From the NCBI RefSeq assembly GCF_023554105.1, contig NZ_JAMJWE010000005.1, positions 62,001-126,000 on the forward strand: a stretch of DNA of 64,000 bases, given 5' to 3'. This DNA is from Brucella sp. 21LCYQ03 (lineage in GTDB: Bacteria; Pseudomonadota; Alphaproteobacteria; Rhizobiales; Rhizobiaceae). Position numbers and translations under genes: made by a program. Under the pieces are notes generated by a model. It had not been told where the DNA came from. It saw only the letters and a program-made list of their open reading frames with translations, and made no database searches. Shown piece after piece: positions 23,719-31,394 of the stretch (positions are counted from its first letter, which is position 1; each line of letters begins with the position of its first letter).

Positions 23719-26670
23719 TTATTTATTCTTTTCAAGCAGAAGCTGGACGAGCTGCTGGTTGACTTCGCCTGTGGGCTCTTGTCCGTGTGCTTTCTGAATT
23801 TCTGAGATGGCATTACGGGTCTTATTCCCCATTAAGCCGTCGGCTGTACCTACGTCATAGCCGTTTTTCTGTAAGATCAGCTGAATATTGCGCACGGCTT
23901 TTTTCATGTCGACGGAAGCTGTAGCCTCCTGCTTTGGGTCGAACCAGGAAGCTGGCATATCGATTGCATTCGCATCCTGATTAAGCGGCTTTGCTTTCCA
24001 AAGTTCTACGCTACCTTTGGCACGTTCGAGTTGCTTGGGGTCAAGAGCCGCCGCAATCTGGTCGCGCTTGTCTGCAGCATCTTTATCACCAGACTTTGCT
24101 GCAAGCGTAAACCATTTGTAGCTTTCTTCCAGATTGACAGGCATGCCAAGGCCTTGAGCTGCCAAAATGCCGAGATTATATTGGCTGTCCTTTACACCGC
24201 GTTCTGCAGCTTCAGTGAACCAGCGAACTGCAGATACATTATCCGGTGAACCACTAGCGCCGGAAGCAAAAAGAACTGCGAGATTATGCATCGCACTCGC
24301 GTTGCCATCTTTTGCGGCTTGCTGATACCAGTCGATAGCACGCGTGAGATTGCGGGGCATGCCAAGCCCCTTTTCGTTCAGATTGCCGAGACGATAGAGT
24401 GCAGGGGCAAAGCCGCGTGCCGCTGACTTTTCATACCATTTCGCTGCTTCTGTCAGGTTTTTTTCAACACCCAAGCCTTCCATGTAGCGATTGCCGATTT
24501 CAAAAAGCGCACGTGCATCACCGGTTATTGCGGCTTCGCGAAGAGCCGCTGGACCAGCATCAACTGGAACTTGTGTCGAGTCAGTAGCAGGTTGTACAGC
24601 CTGAATTACATCTTCGACACTCTGCCCATGATTTGATTGCATGGGTTGGGGTGCAGTGAGATTGCTTTCGTATTGCGGCTTATCAATTGTTGTTTCAGGC
24701 ACAACCATTTTTGGCATTGGCTGCCCGGTTGGTGCAATCGGTGTTTTTACAGCAGGGGCGATGGATGCAGTTGTATTTTTGTCAATATCGGGCGTTTCGG
24801 CCTTTACTGAAAGTTCAGCTTGCTGATTGTCTTCAAGAAACGCCGTGCCTAACTGCAAGCCAGCAATCGCGAGCATCACGGCGCCAATTGCCATTAGAAT
24901 TGGTTTGCGTTGACGACTAAAGAGATCGCTAATTGATCCCTTCTTTCTGTCTGATTTTACTTCAGCCTTCTGTTCGAGCAGTGTCGATTCTTGGGCTGCT
25001 TTTTGCGCCGCCTGCCGCGCAACACTAATTAAATCGGCTTTGCTTTTGGCTTGCGTCTTTTCATCATCATATTGGTTGCGCTCCTCACGGACGCGCTTCA
25101 TGATCGTGTTAAGATCGAGCGAACCGTCACTGTCCGGCTGAACGGAATCCAGCGATGCACTAAGCTCTGGTTCCCGCCGCGCTTTTGGCGTTAGCTTTGC
25201 AAGTTTTTCGTCAACATGTTCTATATGATCGGGAGATTGCACCCGCTTCTCGACTGGTTGGTCTGAACGTCCTGGAATGGCTTGGGGTGCGGCCGCGTAG
25301 GGATTAGCTACAGGTTTCGGCTTTGATGTAACCGCTGAAGCGCTGGACTGGACATCGATTTGATGTTCTAGATTAGTTAACCGGTCAACTACTTTGACAA
25401 GCGTCGCATGGACCGCCTCAAATGTCTTGCCATTACGCTCGTCCGCGTTACGTGCAAGAGCTTCGAGTGACTTCATGTCGGTGGCCAGCTGAAGTGCAAT
25501 CGCTGTATCTTGCTGCGTGCCGTGTTTCAGAACACTGGCGATTGCCGTTTCAGCTGCCTCGCGCGCCGCATCCAGAACCGTTTCCCGATTTTCCGTGACC
25601 GCACGTTCCAATGTATCAAGTCGGGGCTTTAGTTCTGCAAACTCCGATGATGGCTTGGCGAGTTGACGCGCGAGATTAGCGATCTGGCTTTCGAGGCTGC
25701 GAATGGCGTCGCCTTCTGCAATATGGACTTCTTCGGAGCGCGAAGATTGTAGAAGGCTAAGCGAAATCTGCTGTGATATGTCGTCAAGACGCCCTTCAAG
25801 GGTTCTAACAATTCCCCCATCAGTGTAATGGCTCGCATATTGGGCATCCAGCCGCTTGGTCAATTCTTTGAAGCGGCTATCGATTTTTTCCAGAAGTGCA
25901 GGATTAGGTTCATTTGCCCATTTCTCAACGGCTTCGAGCTTCTTGCAGATTGCTTCCAGTCGGGTATCAATGGCCTGATAATCGGGCTGGCTGAGATTTT
26001 CCATAACCTTTCCGACCTGGTGAGCCAAAAGATTAATTTGCTGTGCAAGGTGCTCGATTGCGTCGTCCGGCAGATGGGCTCCCTTACTTAAAGCATCAAT
26101 TCTCTGCGATAGCTCACCAAGACGGCGAAAAAGCGTATCAGCATTCTGTTCAGCTACAGAATTGTCCAGCTGTTGAGTCAATTCCGTAAGGCGAAGTTCA
26201 ATGCGCTCCAAACGAAGGGCTTCTTCGTGGTCTGGTTCGTGATGCTGACTGGCGGCAATGACTGCACGGCTTATTTCATCCATTCGGCTGTCCATATGGC
26301 GCAGTATATTGCTTTCGAACGACGGTGTGTGCCGCTGTTCATTCACTTCTGCAAAGCGTTGCGGAAATGGGGTTGTTAATCGCGTATTGTCGAGTTCGGC
26401 TGCGCTTTTTTCTCGCTCAAAGCGACGCAGATGTTCAGCAATTTCTGCAAGACCGGCAATATTTTTATCGTATGAGTCTGGTTGTTTTGAGCGCGCTTGC
26501 GGAGCTGGTTCAATCGAATTGCTAAGGCGCTTTTCCAACTGAGCCAAAGTATTGTGCAATTCATTCGTGGCAGTTAATTTCGGTGCTGCAGACGATGCAT
26601 GACGCTCACGCAGGGCGTTGAGTTCGTCGACAATGGAACGAGAACTGGATGCCTGATGGGTGTTTGCCAT
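23719..26670 (-). CDS. podJ: PodJ-like polarity factor with SEL1 repeats and peptidoglycan-binding domain
   Basis: About 983 residues from ATG 26670 (MANTHQASSSRSIVDELNAL); a TTG six codons upstream is less likely. Order of parts: a long cytoplasmic coiled-coil region (about 1-560) with many Glu/Arg heptads, one membrane helix near 590-610 (PILMAIGAVMLAIAGLQLG), a Pro/Thr-rich periplasmic linker, four to five SEL1 repeats (for example ARALFEIGNRYMEGLGVEKN and PALYRLGNLNEKGLGMPRN), and a C-terminal PG_binding_1 domain (IQLILQKNGYDVGTADGLMG). This is the architecture of Caulobacter PodJ and its Rhizobiales relatives, which mark a cell pole. The gene symbol rests on architecture only. Confidence 0.8.
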   Translation of the reverse strand: MANTHQASSSRSIVDELNALRERHASSAAPKLTATNELHNTLAQLEKRLSNSIEPAPQARSKQPDSYDKNIAGLAEIAEHLRRFEREKSAAELDNTRLTTPFPQRFAEVNEQRHTPSFESNILRHMDSRMDEISRAVIAASQHHEPDHEEALRLERIELRLTELTQQLDNSVAEQNADTLFRRLGELSQRIDALSKGAHLPDDAIEHLAQQINLLAHQVGKVMENLSQPDYQAIDTRLEAICKKLEAVEKWANEPNPALLEKIDSRFKELTKRLDAQYASHYTDGGIVRTLEGRLDDISQQISLSLLQSSRSEEVHIAEGDAIRSLESQIANLARQLAKPSSEFAELKPRLDTLERAVTENRETVLDAAREAAETAIASVLKHGTQQDTAIALQLATDMKSLEALARNADERNGKTFEAVHATLVKVVDRLTNLEHQIDVQSSASAVTSKPKPVANPYAAAPQAIPGRSDQPVEKRVQSPDHIEHVDEKLAKLTPKARREPELSASLDSVQPDSDGSLDLNTIMKRVREERNQYDDEKTQAKSKADLISVARQAAQKAAQESTLLEQKAEVKSDRKKGSISDLFSRQRKPILMAIGAVMLAIAGLQLGTAFLEDNQQAELSVKAETPDIDKNTTASIAPAVKTPIAPTGQPMPKMVVPETTIDKPQYESNLTAPQPMQSNHGQSVEDVIQAVQPATDSTQVPVDAGPAALREAAITGDARALFEIGNRYMEGLGVEKNLTEAAKWYEKSAARGFAPALYRLGNLNEKGLGMPRNLTRAIDWYQQAAKDGNASAMHNLAVLFASGASGSPDNVSAVRWFTEAAERGVKDSQYNLGILAAQGLGMPVNLEESYKWFTLAAKSGDKDAADKRDQIAAALDPKQLERAKGSVELWKAKPLNQDANAIDMPASWFDPKQEATASVDMKKAVRNIQLILQKNGYDVGTADGLMGNKTRNAISEIQKAHGQEPTGEVNQQLVQLLLEKNK

Positions 26671-26793
26671 GTGAAATTCACTTTTCAAAACAGGAACAGT
26701 CGAAGGCCGAATCCACGAACAAGCGACACAATGATTTGCGAATGAGTTTCTTACAAACGTGGTAAATAAGTCGTTAAGAAATAGTTGTGATTG

Positions 26794-26830
26794 AACAATT
26801 ATGGCCTCCGTAACGGAGGCCGTAATTGTT
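26794..26830 (-). terminator. Strong hairpin downstream of the MFS gene
   Basis: Stem arms AACAATTATGGCCTCCG and CGGAGGCCGTAATTGTT pair over 17 bp with one G-T mismatch and a TAA loop. It lies 25 bp after the stop of the MFS gene (minus strand) and upstream of podJ, so it probably ends MFS transcription and protects podJ. The outer AT-rich arm supplies the T run. Confidence 0.75.
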
Positions 26831-26854
26831 CCTTAAGCTTAAGAAAATTATTGC

Positions 26855-28018
26855 TTATTCAGCGATCGACGAAGAATGAGGACGCAATGTAAGTGCCAGT
26901 GCCAAAAAGATCAGACAGGCAATCGTGACGAACGCCGGCAGGCCGTGGCTTATATACTGTTGAGCGATGCCTGCAAATAGTGGCCCGATCAAAGCACCCA
27001 CACCCCACATCAACCCCATGCTGGCATAAATGCCGACAAGTTGAGCGCCTTTGAACTGGCTACCGACTACGCTTAGCATGATTGTGTAAATGCCGACGAA
27101 GGCACCACCCCAGAGAAAGAGCAGCGTGTAAGTAAGCCATGGTAGCGTAAGTGCCCATGGCCAGACGGCAGCGCCGGCAGCCGACAACCCAGCCAGGATC
27201 ATAAGAAGTGTTTGGCGATTCATTTTATCGCCCAGAAAACCAATAGGAATCTGCAAAACAATTGCGCCAAACATCATGACCGACATCAGTTGCGTCGCCT
27301 GATTTTCATTCCAGCCGAGATCGACCGCATAAAGCGGAAGAAATGAGAGACCAGCCGATTCAATCGCTGCATTGAGCACGGTGGCGGCAAGTGCCACCGG
27401 TGCAAGTGCCAGATAGTGTAGCGGGCTTCCGTGTGGCTTGTCGTTGATGGGTGGCGCACTTACTTTTGGGCTGGCTATAGCAAGTGCTGCGACAATAGCG
27501 AGAGCTGAACCAATCAGATAGGGAAGATAACCAGTGGAGCCAACGAGCGAAAGGATTAGAGGCCCAAGTGCAAAGCCGAGCGACAGGGCGGCGGTATATA
27601 TGCCCATTGTCTTTGAGCGATTGTGGTCTGTGCTAAGCGAATTGAGCCAGGTTTCTGATACAACAAACAATGTTTCAGACGCTGCGCCGAGTAGAATTCG
27701 TAAGGGAAACCATAGCCAGATCAATGGAATGGCAGGGAACAAACCAAGCAATAATGCTGCTGCTCCCAGCGCTGCTATAACCAGAAGACGCATGCCAAGC
27801 AGAGCACTCAATCTTGGCAGCAGGAACGCCATGCAGAGAACGCCGACAGCATGCATCGCGGCGTTTGCGCCGATAATTGCCTCGCTGTAGCCCATTTCAT
27901 CCAAATCAAGTGCAATAAGGGCCGCACTGAGACTGTATGTCAGGCCGAATATCATTGCGGTGCTGGTCACGGCAGCGCGCGAGAAAACGACGTTTGAAGC
28001 GGTTTGTTCTTTGGTCAA
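26855..28018 (-). CDS. MFS transporter, YcaD-like
   Basis: 387 residues with twelve hydrophobic segments in two halves, in the range for the YcaD/YfkF type of major facilitator. Visible are the first helix (MIFGLTYSLSAALIALDLDE), a helix 2-3 region ending LPRLSALLGMRLL, and RILLGAASETLFVVSETWLN, a motif typical of this subgroup. The C-terminal half has the internal repeat (IGFLGDKMNRQTLLMILAGL) with the G-D-K/R signature. The substrate is unknown. It is transcribed separately from the deformylase-like gene, with about 100 bp between them. Confidence 0.85.
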   Translation of the reverse strand: MTKEQTASNVVFSRAAVTSTAMIFGLTYSLSAALIALDLDEMGYSEAIIGANAAMHAVGVLCMAFLLPRLSALLGMRLLVIAALGAAALLLGLFPAIPLIWLWFPLRILLGAASETLFVVSETWLNSLSTDHNRSKTMGIYTAALSLGFALGPLILSLVGSTGYLPYLIGSALAIVAALAIASPKVSAPPINDKPHGSPLHYLALAPVALAATVLNAAIESAGLSFLPLYAVDLGWNENQATQLMSVMMFGAIVLQIPIGFLGDKMNRQTLLMILAGLSAAGAAVWPWALTLPWLTYTLLFLWGGAFVGIYTIMLSVVGSQFKGAQLVGIYASMGLMWGVGALIGPLFAGIAQQYISHGLPAFVTIACLIFLALALTLRPHSSSIAE

Positions 28019-28119
28019 AGGGGCGATCCGAAGGGCTTGATACTGAAAATACTTAGATATTAAGCCTTGGGAGAACTCAACCGTGTAAAATTACTTTTGG
28101 CAGTGTGTCTGATGTGATT

Positions 28120-28614
28120 TTAGCGTTGCAGCTTCTCATAGCGCTTGATCAGTCGTTCGCGGCGCAGGCGTGATAGCCGTTGTATCCAGAAAATACCGTT
28201 AAGCTGATCGATTTCATGTTGATGACAGATTGCAAGAAGACCGTCTGCATCTTCTGTTTTTTCGACGCCAACAAGATCGTGATAACGGATACGGATACGC
28301 GCACTCCTTTCGACTTCGTCCACGACGCCCGGCATTGAGACACTGCCTTCCTGATGGCGAATTGTCTCTTTCGAAGTCCAGATTAGTTCTGGGTTCACAT
28401 AGATTTTTGGACCTGCTTCCTTGGAAAGTTCAAGAACAACCAGTCGCTTTGGAACACCGATGTGCGGTGCCGTAATGCCAATACCAGGTGCAAATCTCAT
28501 GGTGTCGAGCAAGTCGTTTGCGAGATCATGCAGAGACTGATCGAATAGAGTAACCGGTTCGGCAATAGCGCGCAGACGCTGATCAGGATATTTAACGATA
28601 GGACAAATAGACAT
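28120..28614 (-). CDS. Peptide-deformylase-like protein with altered metal ligands
   Basis: 164 residues with the overall layout of peptide deformylase, which removes formyl groups from nascent N-termini. Motif 1 is present (GIGITAPHIG, 44-53; usual GxGxAAPQxG). Motif 2, normally EGCLS with a metal-binding Cys, is EGSVS (89-93), with Ser91 in place of Cys. Motif 3, normally HExxH, is H133-E-I-D-Q137, so the second His is Gln. Two of the three metal ligands are therefore changed, which argues against normal deformylase activity. The essential def gene must be elsewhere. It lies 68 bp after nnrS on the same strand and may be cotranscribed. Confidence 0.8.
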   Translation of the reverse strand: MSICPIVKYPDQRLRAIAEPVTLFDQSLHDLANDLLDTMRFAPGIGITAPHIGVPKRLVVLELSKEAGPKIYVNPELIWTSKETIRHQEGSVSMPGVVDEVERSARIRIRYHDLVGVEKTEDADGLLAICHQHEIDQLNGIFWIQRLSRLRRERLIKRYEKLQR

Positions 28615-28682
28615 CTTACACTGACTGGTTTGGTGGTAGCTCCGTTCCAGCTAAAGCATTTTTAAAGAGGCGGCAAAACCAA

Positions 28683-29921
28683 TTAAGAAGCAGCTTTACG
28701 TTTTTTGGTTAACATTGGCCCGTATTCAAGAACATAGAGAGCGAATGCGAGCATCCATAGCAATGCTGAGGCTGCGAGGAATGTATGAAAGAAGTTCGGC
28801 ATCATTTCTGCAAAAGGACGAACCAGTGCTGCGGCAATAATGCATAAGTATGCGATCTGAGTTGTTAGTGTTGCGGTTAGCGGTCTTCCTGTGTGCCCGC
28901 GTGTGGCACGCGTCATTACCGCGAGCATCATGCAACCAATGACGCCAATCGTCATGACATGAAGTGCCGAGTAGGGATTGAGGTGGCCGAGGGCTGAACA
29001 TGCGATAGCAATGAAACCTGCGGGTACGAAAGCATAGGCAATATGAAGGACAAGCAGGATTTTTTCATGCGCCACTGTCCAACCGCGCCACCGATACAGA
29101 CGGATCGTGTGAAGAGCAGCCGTTATGATCGCAAAAACAGCGGTTAGCGTTGATTCAGGTATCGCTACCCACGCAATGCATGCGGCAGCACCCACAAGAA
29201 TGCATAATCCATCATAGCGATTGAAAGGAACCGGAAACTGCGTTGCTCCGGTTTTGTTGAGCCAGTTGCGCGTGAAACTTGGAATAATGCGACCGCCAAT
29301 CAGCATGATCAGTAGCACATAGGCACTGACGCCAATACGGTTTGCCATCGCAACGTCACCACCGCTTAAAGCGAGATAGTGAAATGTGAGATTGGCGAGT
29401 GTAACGACACCAACCGCCATGAGAACCTTAAGATTTTTCCACTGGCGGCCCGCAATGATTTCACGCGCGCAAATGAAAAGCAGCATGGGCAGAAACAGGC
29501 TTTCAATTGCAACAGCCAAATAAAGGTTTGTGATGTCGGGATTGAGAAATATCAGCCGACCCACAAGCCAGGCACTAAAAAGTATCGCGAGTGGTATGCC
29601 GGAAACGGGTAGCCTACCTGTCCAGTTTGGCACCGCAGTCAATAAAAAGCCTGCGAGAACTGCAGAAGAAAAGCCGAACACCATTTCATGGGCATGCCAG
29701 TTCAGCGCACCATAGGCACCTCCGACAGACAGGCCAAGGGTTAGGGATAAGATCCAAAGCAGCATTGCCAGAACTGCCCAGATGGCTCCGCCCAAAAAAA
29801 ATGGGCGGAAGCCGTAGCTAAAAATTGCTGGTCCGGTTTTCTTAAAACCGCGCGCTATTGCGCCGCGACGTTCGGAGGGCTTAACTGCGGGGGCAGCAAG
29901 CAGACCTTCCTGTATTGCCAT
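28683..29921 (-). CDS. nnrS: NnrS family haem/copper membrane protein
   Basis: 412 residues with about twelve membrane helices. NnrS proteins are denitrification-linked membrane proteins that relieve NO stress on iron pools. The family motif is clear near the N-terminus: GYGFRPFFLGGA-type opening (SYGFRPFFLGGAIWAVLAML), then NWHAHEMVFGFSSAVLAGFL and LTAVPNWTGR. Histidines at HAHEM and later (FHYLALSGGD; LHVMTIGVIGCM) are candidate ligands. It follows the pseudoazurin gene by 46 bp on the same strand, so both probably share the Fnr-type promoter at 30501. Confidence 0.92.
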   Translation of the reverse strand: MAIQEGLLAAPAVKPSERRGAIARGFKKTGPAIFSYGFRPFFLGGAIWAVLAMLLWILSLTLGLSVGGAYGALNWHAHEMVFGFSSAVLAGFLLTAVPNWTGRLPVSGIPLAILFSAWLVGRLIFLNPDITNLYLAVAIESLFLPMLLFICAREIIAGRQWKNLKVLMAVGVVTLANLTFHYLALSGGDVAMANRIGVSAYVLLIMLIGGRIIPSFTRNWLNKTGATQFPVPFNRYDGLCILVGAAACIAWVAIPESTLTAVFAIITAALHTIRLYRWRGWTVAHEKILLVLHIAYAFVPAGFIAIACSALGHLNPYSALHVMTIGVIGCMMLAVMTRATRGHTGRPLTATLTTQIAYLCIIAAALVRPFAEMMPNFFHTFLAASALLWMLAFALYVLEYGPMLTKKRKAAS

Positions 29922-29967
29922 AATATCCTCGTCACCTGACCGGTTTTCTGCAATTTATAGCCGTCTG

Positions 29968-30408
29968 TTACTGCGCACTGGCGATTGCCTTCTCCAGCCT
30001 TGCCTGCACAGGCTTTGGCTTCTTAGCCGCAACGATCTGTTCAAGATTTGCTGGATTGTCGCCAACAACGACTAGTGCAACCATACCCATTGCATAATGC
30101 GGTGTGCATTTGACGAAATAAGCGCCGGGTTCTGTGACGGTCAATACGTAATTTTCGTTGACCTTGCTTTTGAAAGTATCGACGCCTTCCGGGATCATTC
30201 CTTTAATCGACTCGACATTGTGGCCTTTGTCTGTCGGGATGAATGTGATCGTGTCGCCGGGATTTGCCTTGATATAAGAAGGCTCGAAAACCATTGCGCC
30301 TTCTGCGCCCTTGTTGAGCATGTGGACTTCGATATTTTCAGCCAGCGAAGGGGCTGCCATCATCAGGCTAAGGGCTGCCGCAGCGAACGAAATTGCAAAT
30401 TTACGCAT
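29968..30408 (-). CDS. Pseudoazurin (periplasmic blue copper protein)
   Basis: Electron carrier from the bc1 complex to copper nitrite reductase. It is 146 residues from ATG 30408, chosen because GGAG lies 9 nt before it and because the resulting signal peptide ([20 protein letters not shown]) is normal; a longer frame to 30456 lacks support. Type 1 copper ligands are all present: H63 (GHNVES), C101, H104 and M109 ([10 protein letters not shown]). The mature protein begins [11 protein letters not shown]. An Fnr-type box is centred 99 bp upstream of the start. The partner NirK is encoded at 47106 in the same island. Confidence 0.95.
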   Translation of the reverse strand: MRKFAISFAAAALSLMMAAPSLAENIEVHMLNKGAEGAMVFEPSYIKANPGDTITFIPTDKGHNVESIKGMIPEGVDTFKSKVNENYVLTVTEPGAYFVKCTPHYAMGMVALVVVGDNPANLEQIVAAKKPKPVQARLEKAIASAQ

Positions 30409-30500
30409 CTGTTTGATCTCCATAGCTGGCTCGGACGACTTCATAATGATGCCCATTCGCCAGGCTGATGTAGATTTAGAACGGCTCGAGACTCATATCT

Positions 30501-30514
30501 TTGATTGAGATCAA
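30501..30514. promoter_or_regulatory. Fnr-type box upstream of pseudoazurin
   Basis: TTGATTGAGATCAA, a perfect TTGAT-N4-ATCAA palindrome. It sits between the stop of the Crp/Fnr regulator gene and the pseudoazurin start. Centred 99 bp before the ATG, it would allow class II activation with a leader of about 58 nt. Confidence 0.85.
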
Positions 30515-30541
30515 ATAGATTTAAATAGTGGAGGATAAAAG

Positions 30542-31243
30542 TCAGATATCACTTTCAGAAATGTATTTAAGTCGCTTGAGATCACGGACGATCAGAGATT
30601 TACGCCCACCTTCTACCCATCCTTTGCCCTGCCACTGGCTAATGATACGTGAAACGGTATGCAGTGTCGTACCCGTTAGTTCCGCGATGTCTTGCCGCGA
30701 CACGGGAAAATCGATCCGGATACCGCTATCATCTTTTACGCCCGCTTCATCCGCAAGCCGGATAATCGCATGGGCTACGCGCTGCTCGACTTCTTGCGTT
30801 GAAATTTCACGGATACGTGAGTGTGCAGCATCCAGACGACTTCCAATCATCTGCATAGTTTTTACAGCCAGAGTGGGGTGGCGCGCCATAAATTCGGTCA
30901 TAAGCTCCATCGGCCACGCCAAGACGCTGCTATCGACCAGCGCAAGCGGTGTGCCAGGGTAATCCTTGCGTCCCAGCGCAAGCGCAAAGCCAAACAGATC
31001 GCCGGGATTGACCACCCGGACGATGAGCTGCTGTCCGTCAGCAGTGACCTGGGTTACTTTCAGGCGGCCATGCACCAGAATATAGAACAGCTTGGCTTGT
31101 TCGCCCTGCTGGAAAACCGTGCGCCCCTGCAGAACTGATCTGTGTGTGGACTGATCAAGTAACTTATCGAAGGCCTGTGCTTCCATACCTGCAAAAACAG
31201 GAAGGTTACGCACCATATTTCTCAGCACTGTATCAGCAGCCAT
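30542..31243 (-). CDS. Crp/Fnr-family regulator without cysteines (Dnr/NnrR type)
   Basis: 233 residues: cyclic-nucleotide-type beta barrel (about 20-130, FQQGEQAKLFYILVHGRLKV), a long dimer helix, and a winged helix-turn-helix with recognition helix TTLHTVSRIIS near 190-200. There is no cysteine anywhere, so it cannot bind the 4Fe-4S cluster of Fnr. Regulators of this form (Dnr/NnrR) sense NO, probably through haem. It closely resembles NnrA at 49347 (for example QVTADGQQLIVRVVNPGDLF against QVTSDGQQIIVRMVHPGDLF). It lies between the receptor gene and pseudoazurin on the same strand. The signal it senses is inferred. Confidence 0.9.
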   Translation of the reverse strand: MAADTVLRNMVRNLPVFAGMEAQAFDKLLDQSTHRSVLQGRTVFQQGEQAKLFYILVHGRLKVTQVTADGQQLIVRVVNPGDLFGFALALGRKDYPGTPLALVDSSVLAWPMELMTEFMARHPTLAVKTMQMIGSRLDAAHSRIREISTQEVEQRVAHAIIRLADEAGVKDDSGIRIDFPVSRQDIAELTGTTLHTVSRIISQWQGKGWVEGGRKSLIVRDLKRLKYISESDI

Positions 31244-31346
31244 CTCTTACTCCAGATACTCAAACTGCATCATTATCAACAATGCAACAAGCTGGTGGGA
31301 ATGTAAGAGAGCGCTATCAGACCCGACGCATGAAATAAATAGTATT

Positions 31347-31386
31347 ATGCGCCCTTTTGCATCTGTTCGGCTACAAAAGGGCGCAT
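31347..31386 (-). terminator. Terminator-like hairpin after the TonB-dependent receptor
   Basis: Perfect 13-bp stem ATGCGCCCTTTTG/CAAAAGGGCGCAT with a 14-nt loop, 9 bp downstream of the receptor stop. The minus-strand tail is AT-rich (aatactatttattt) rather than a clean T run. It would separate the receptor from the regulator gene. Confidence 0.7.
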
Positions 31387-31394
31387 CAAGGGAC

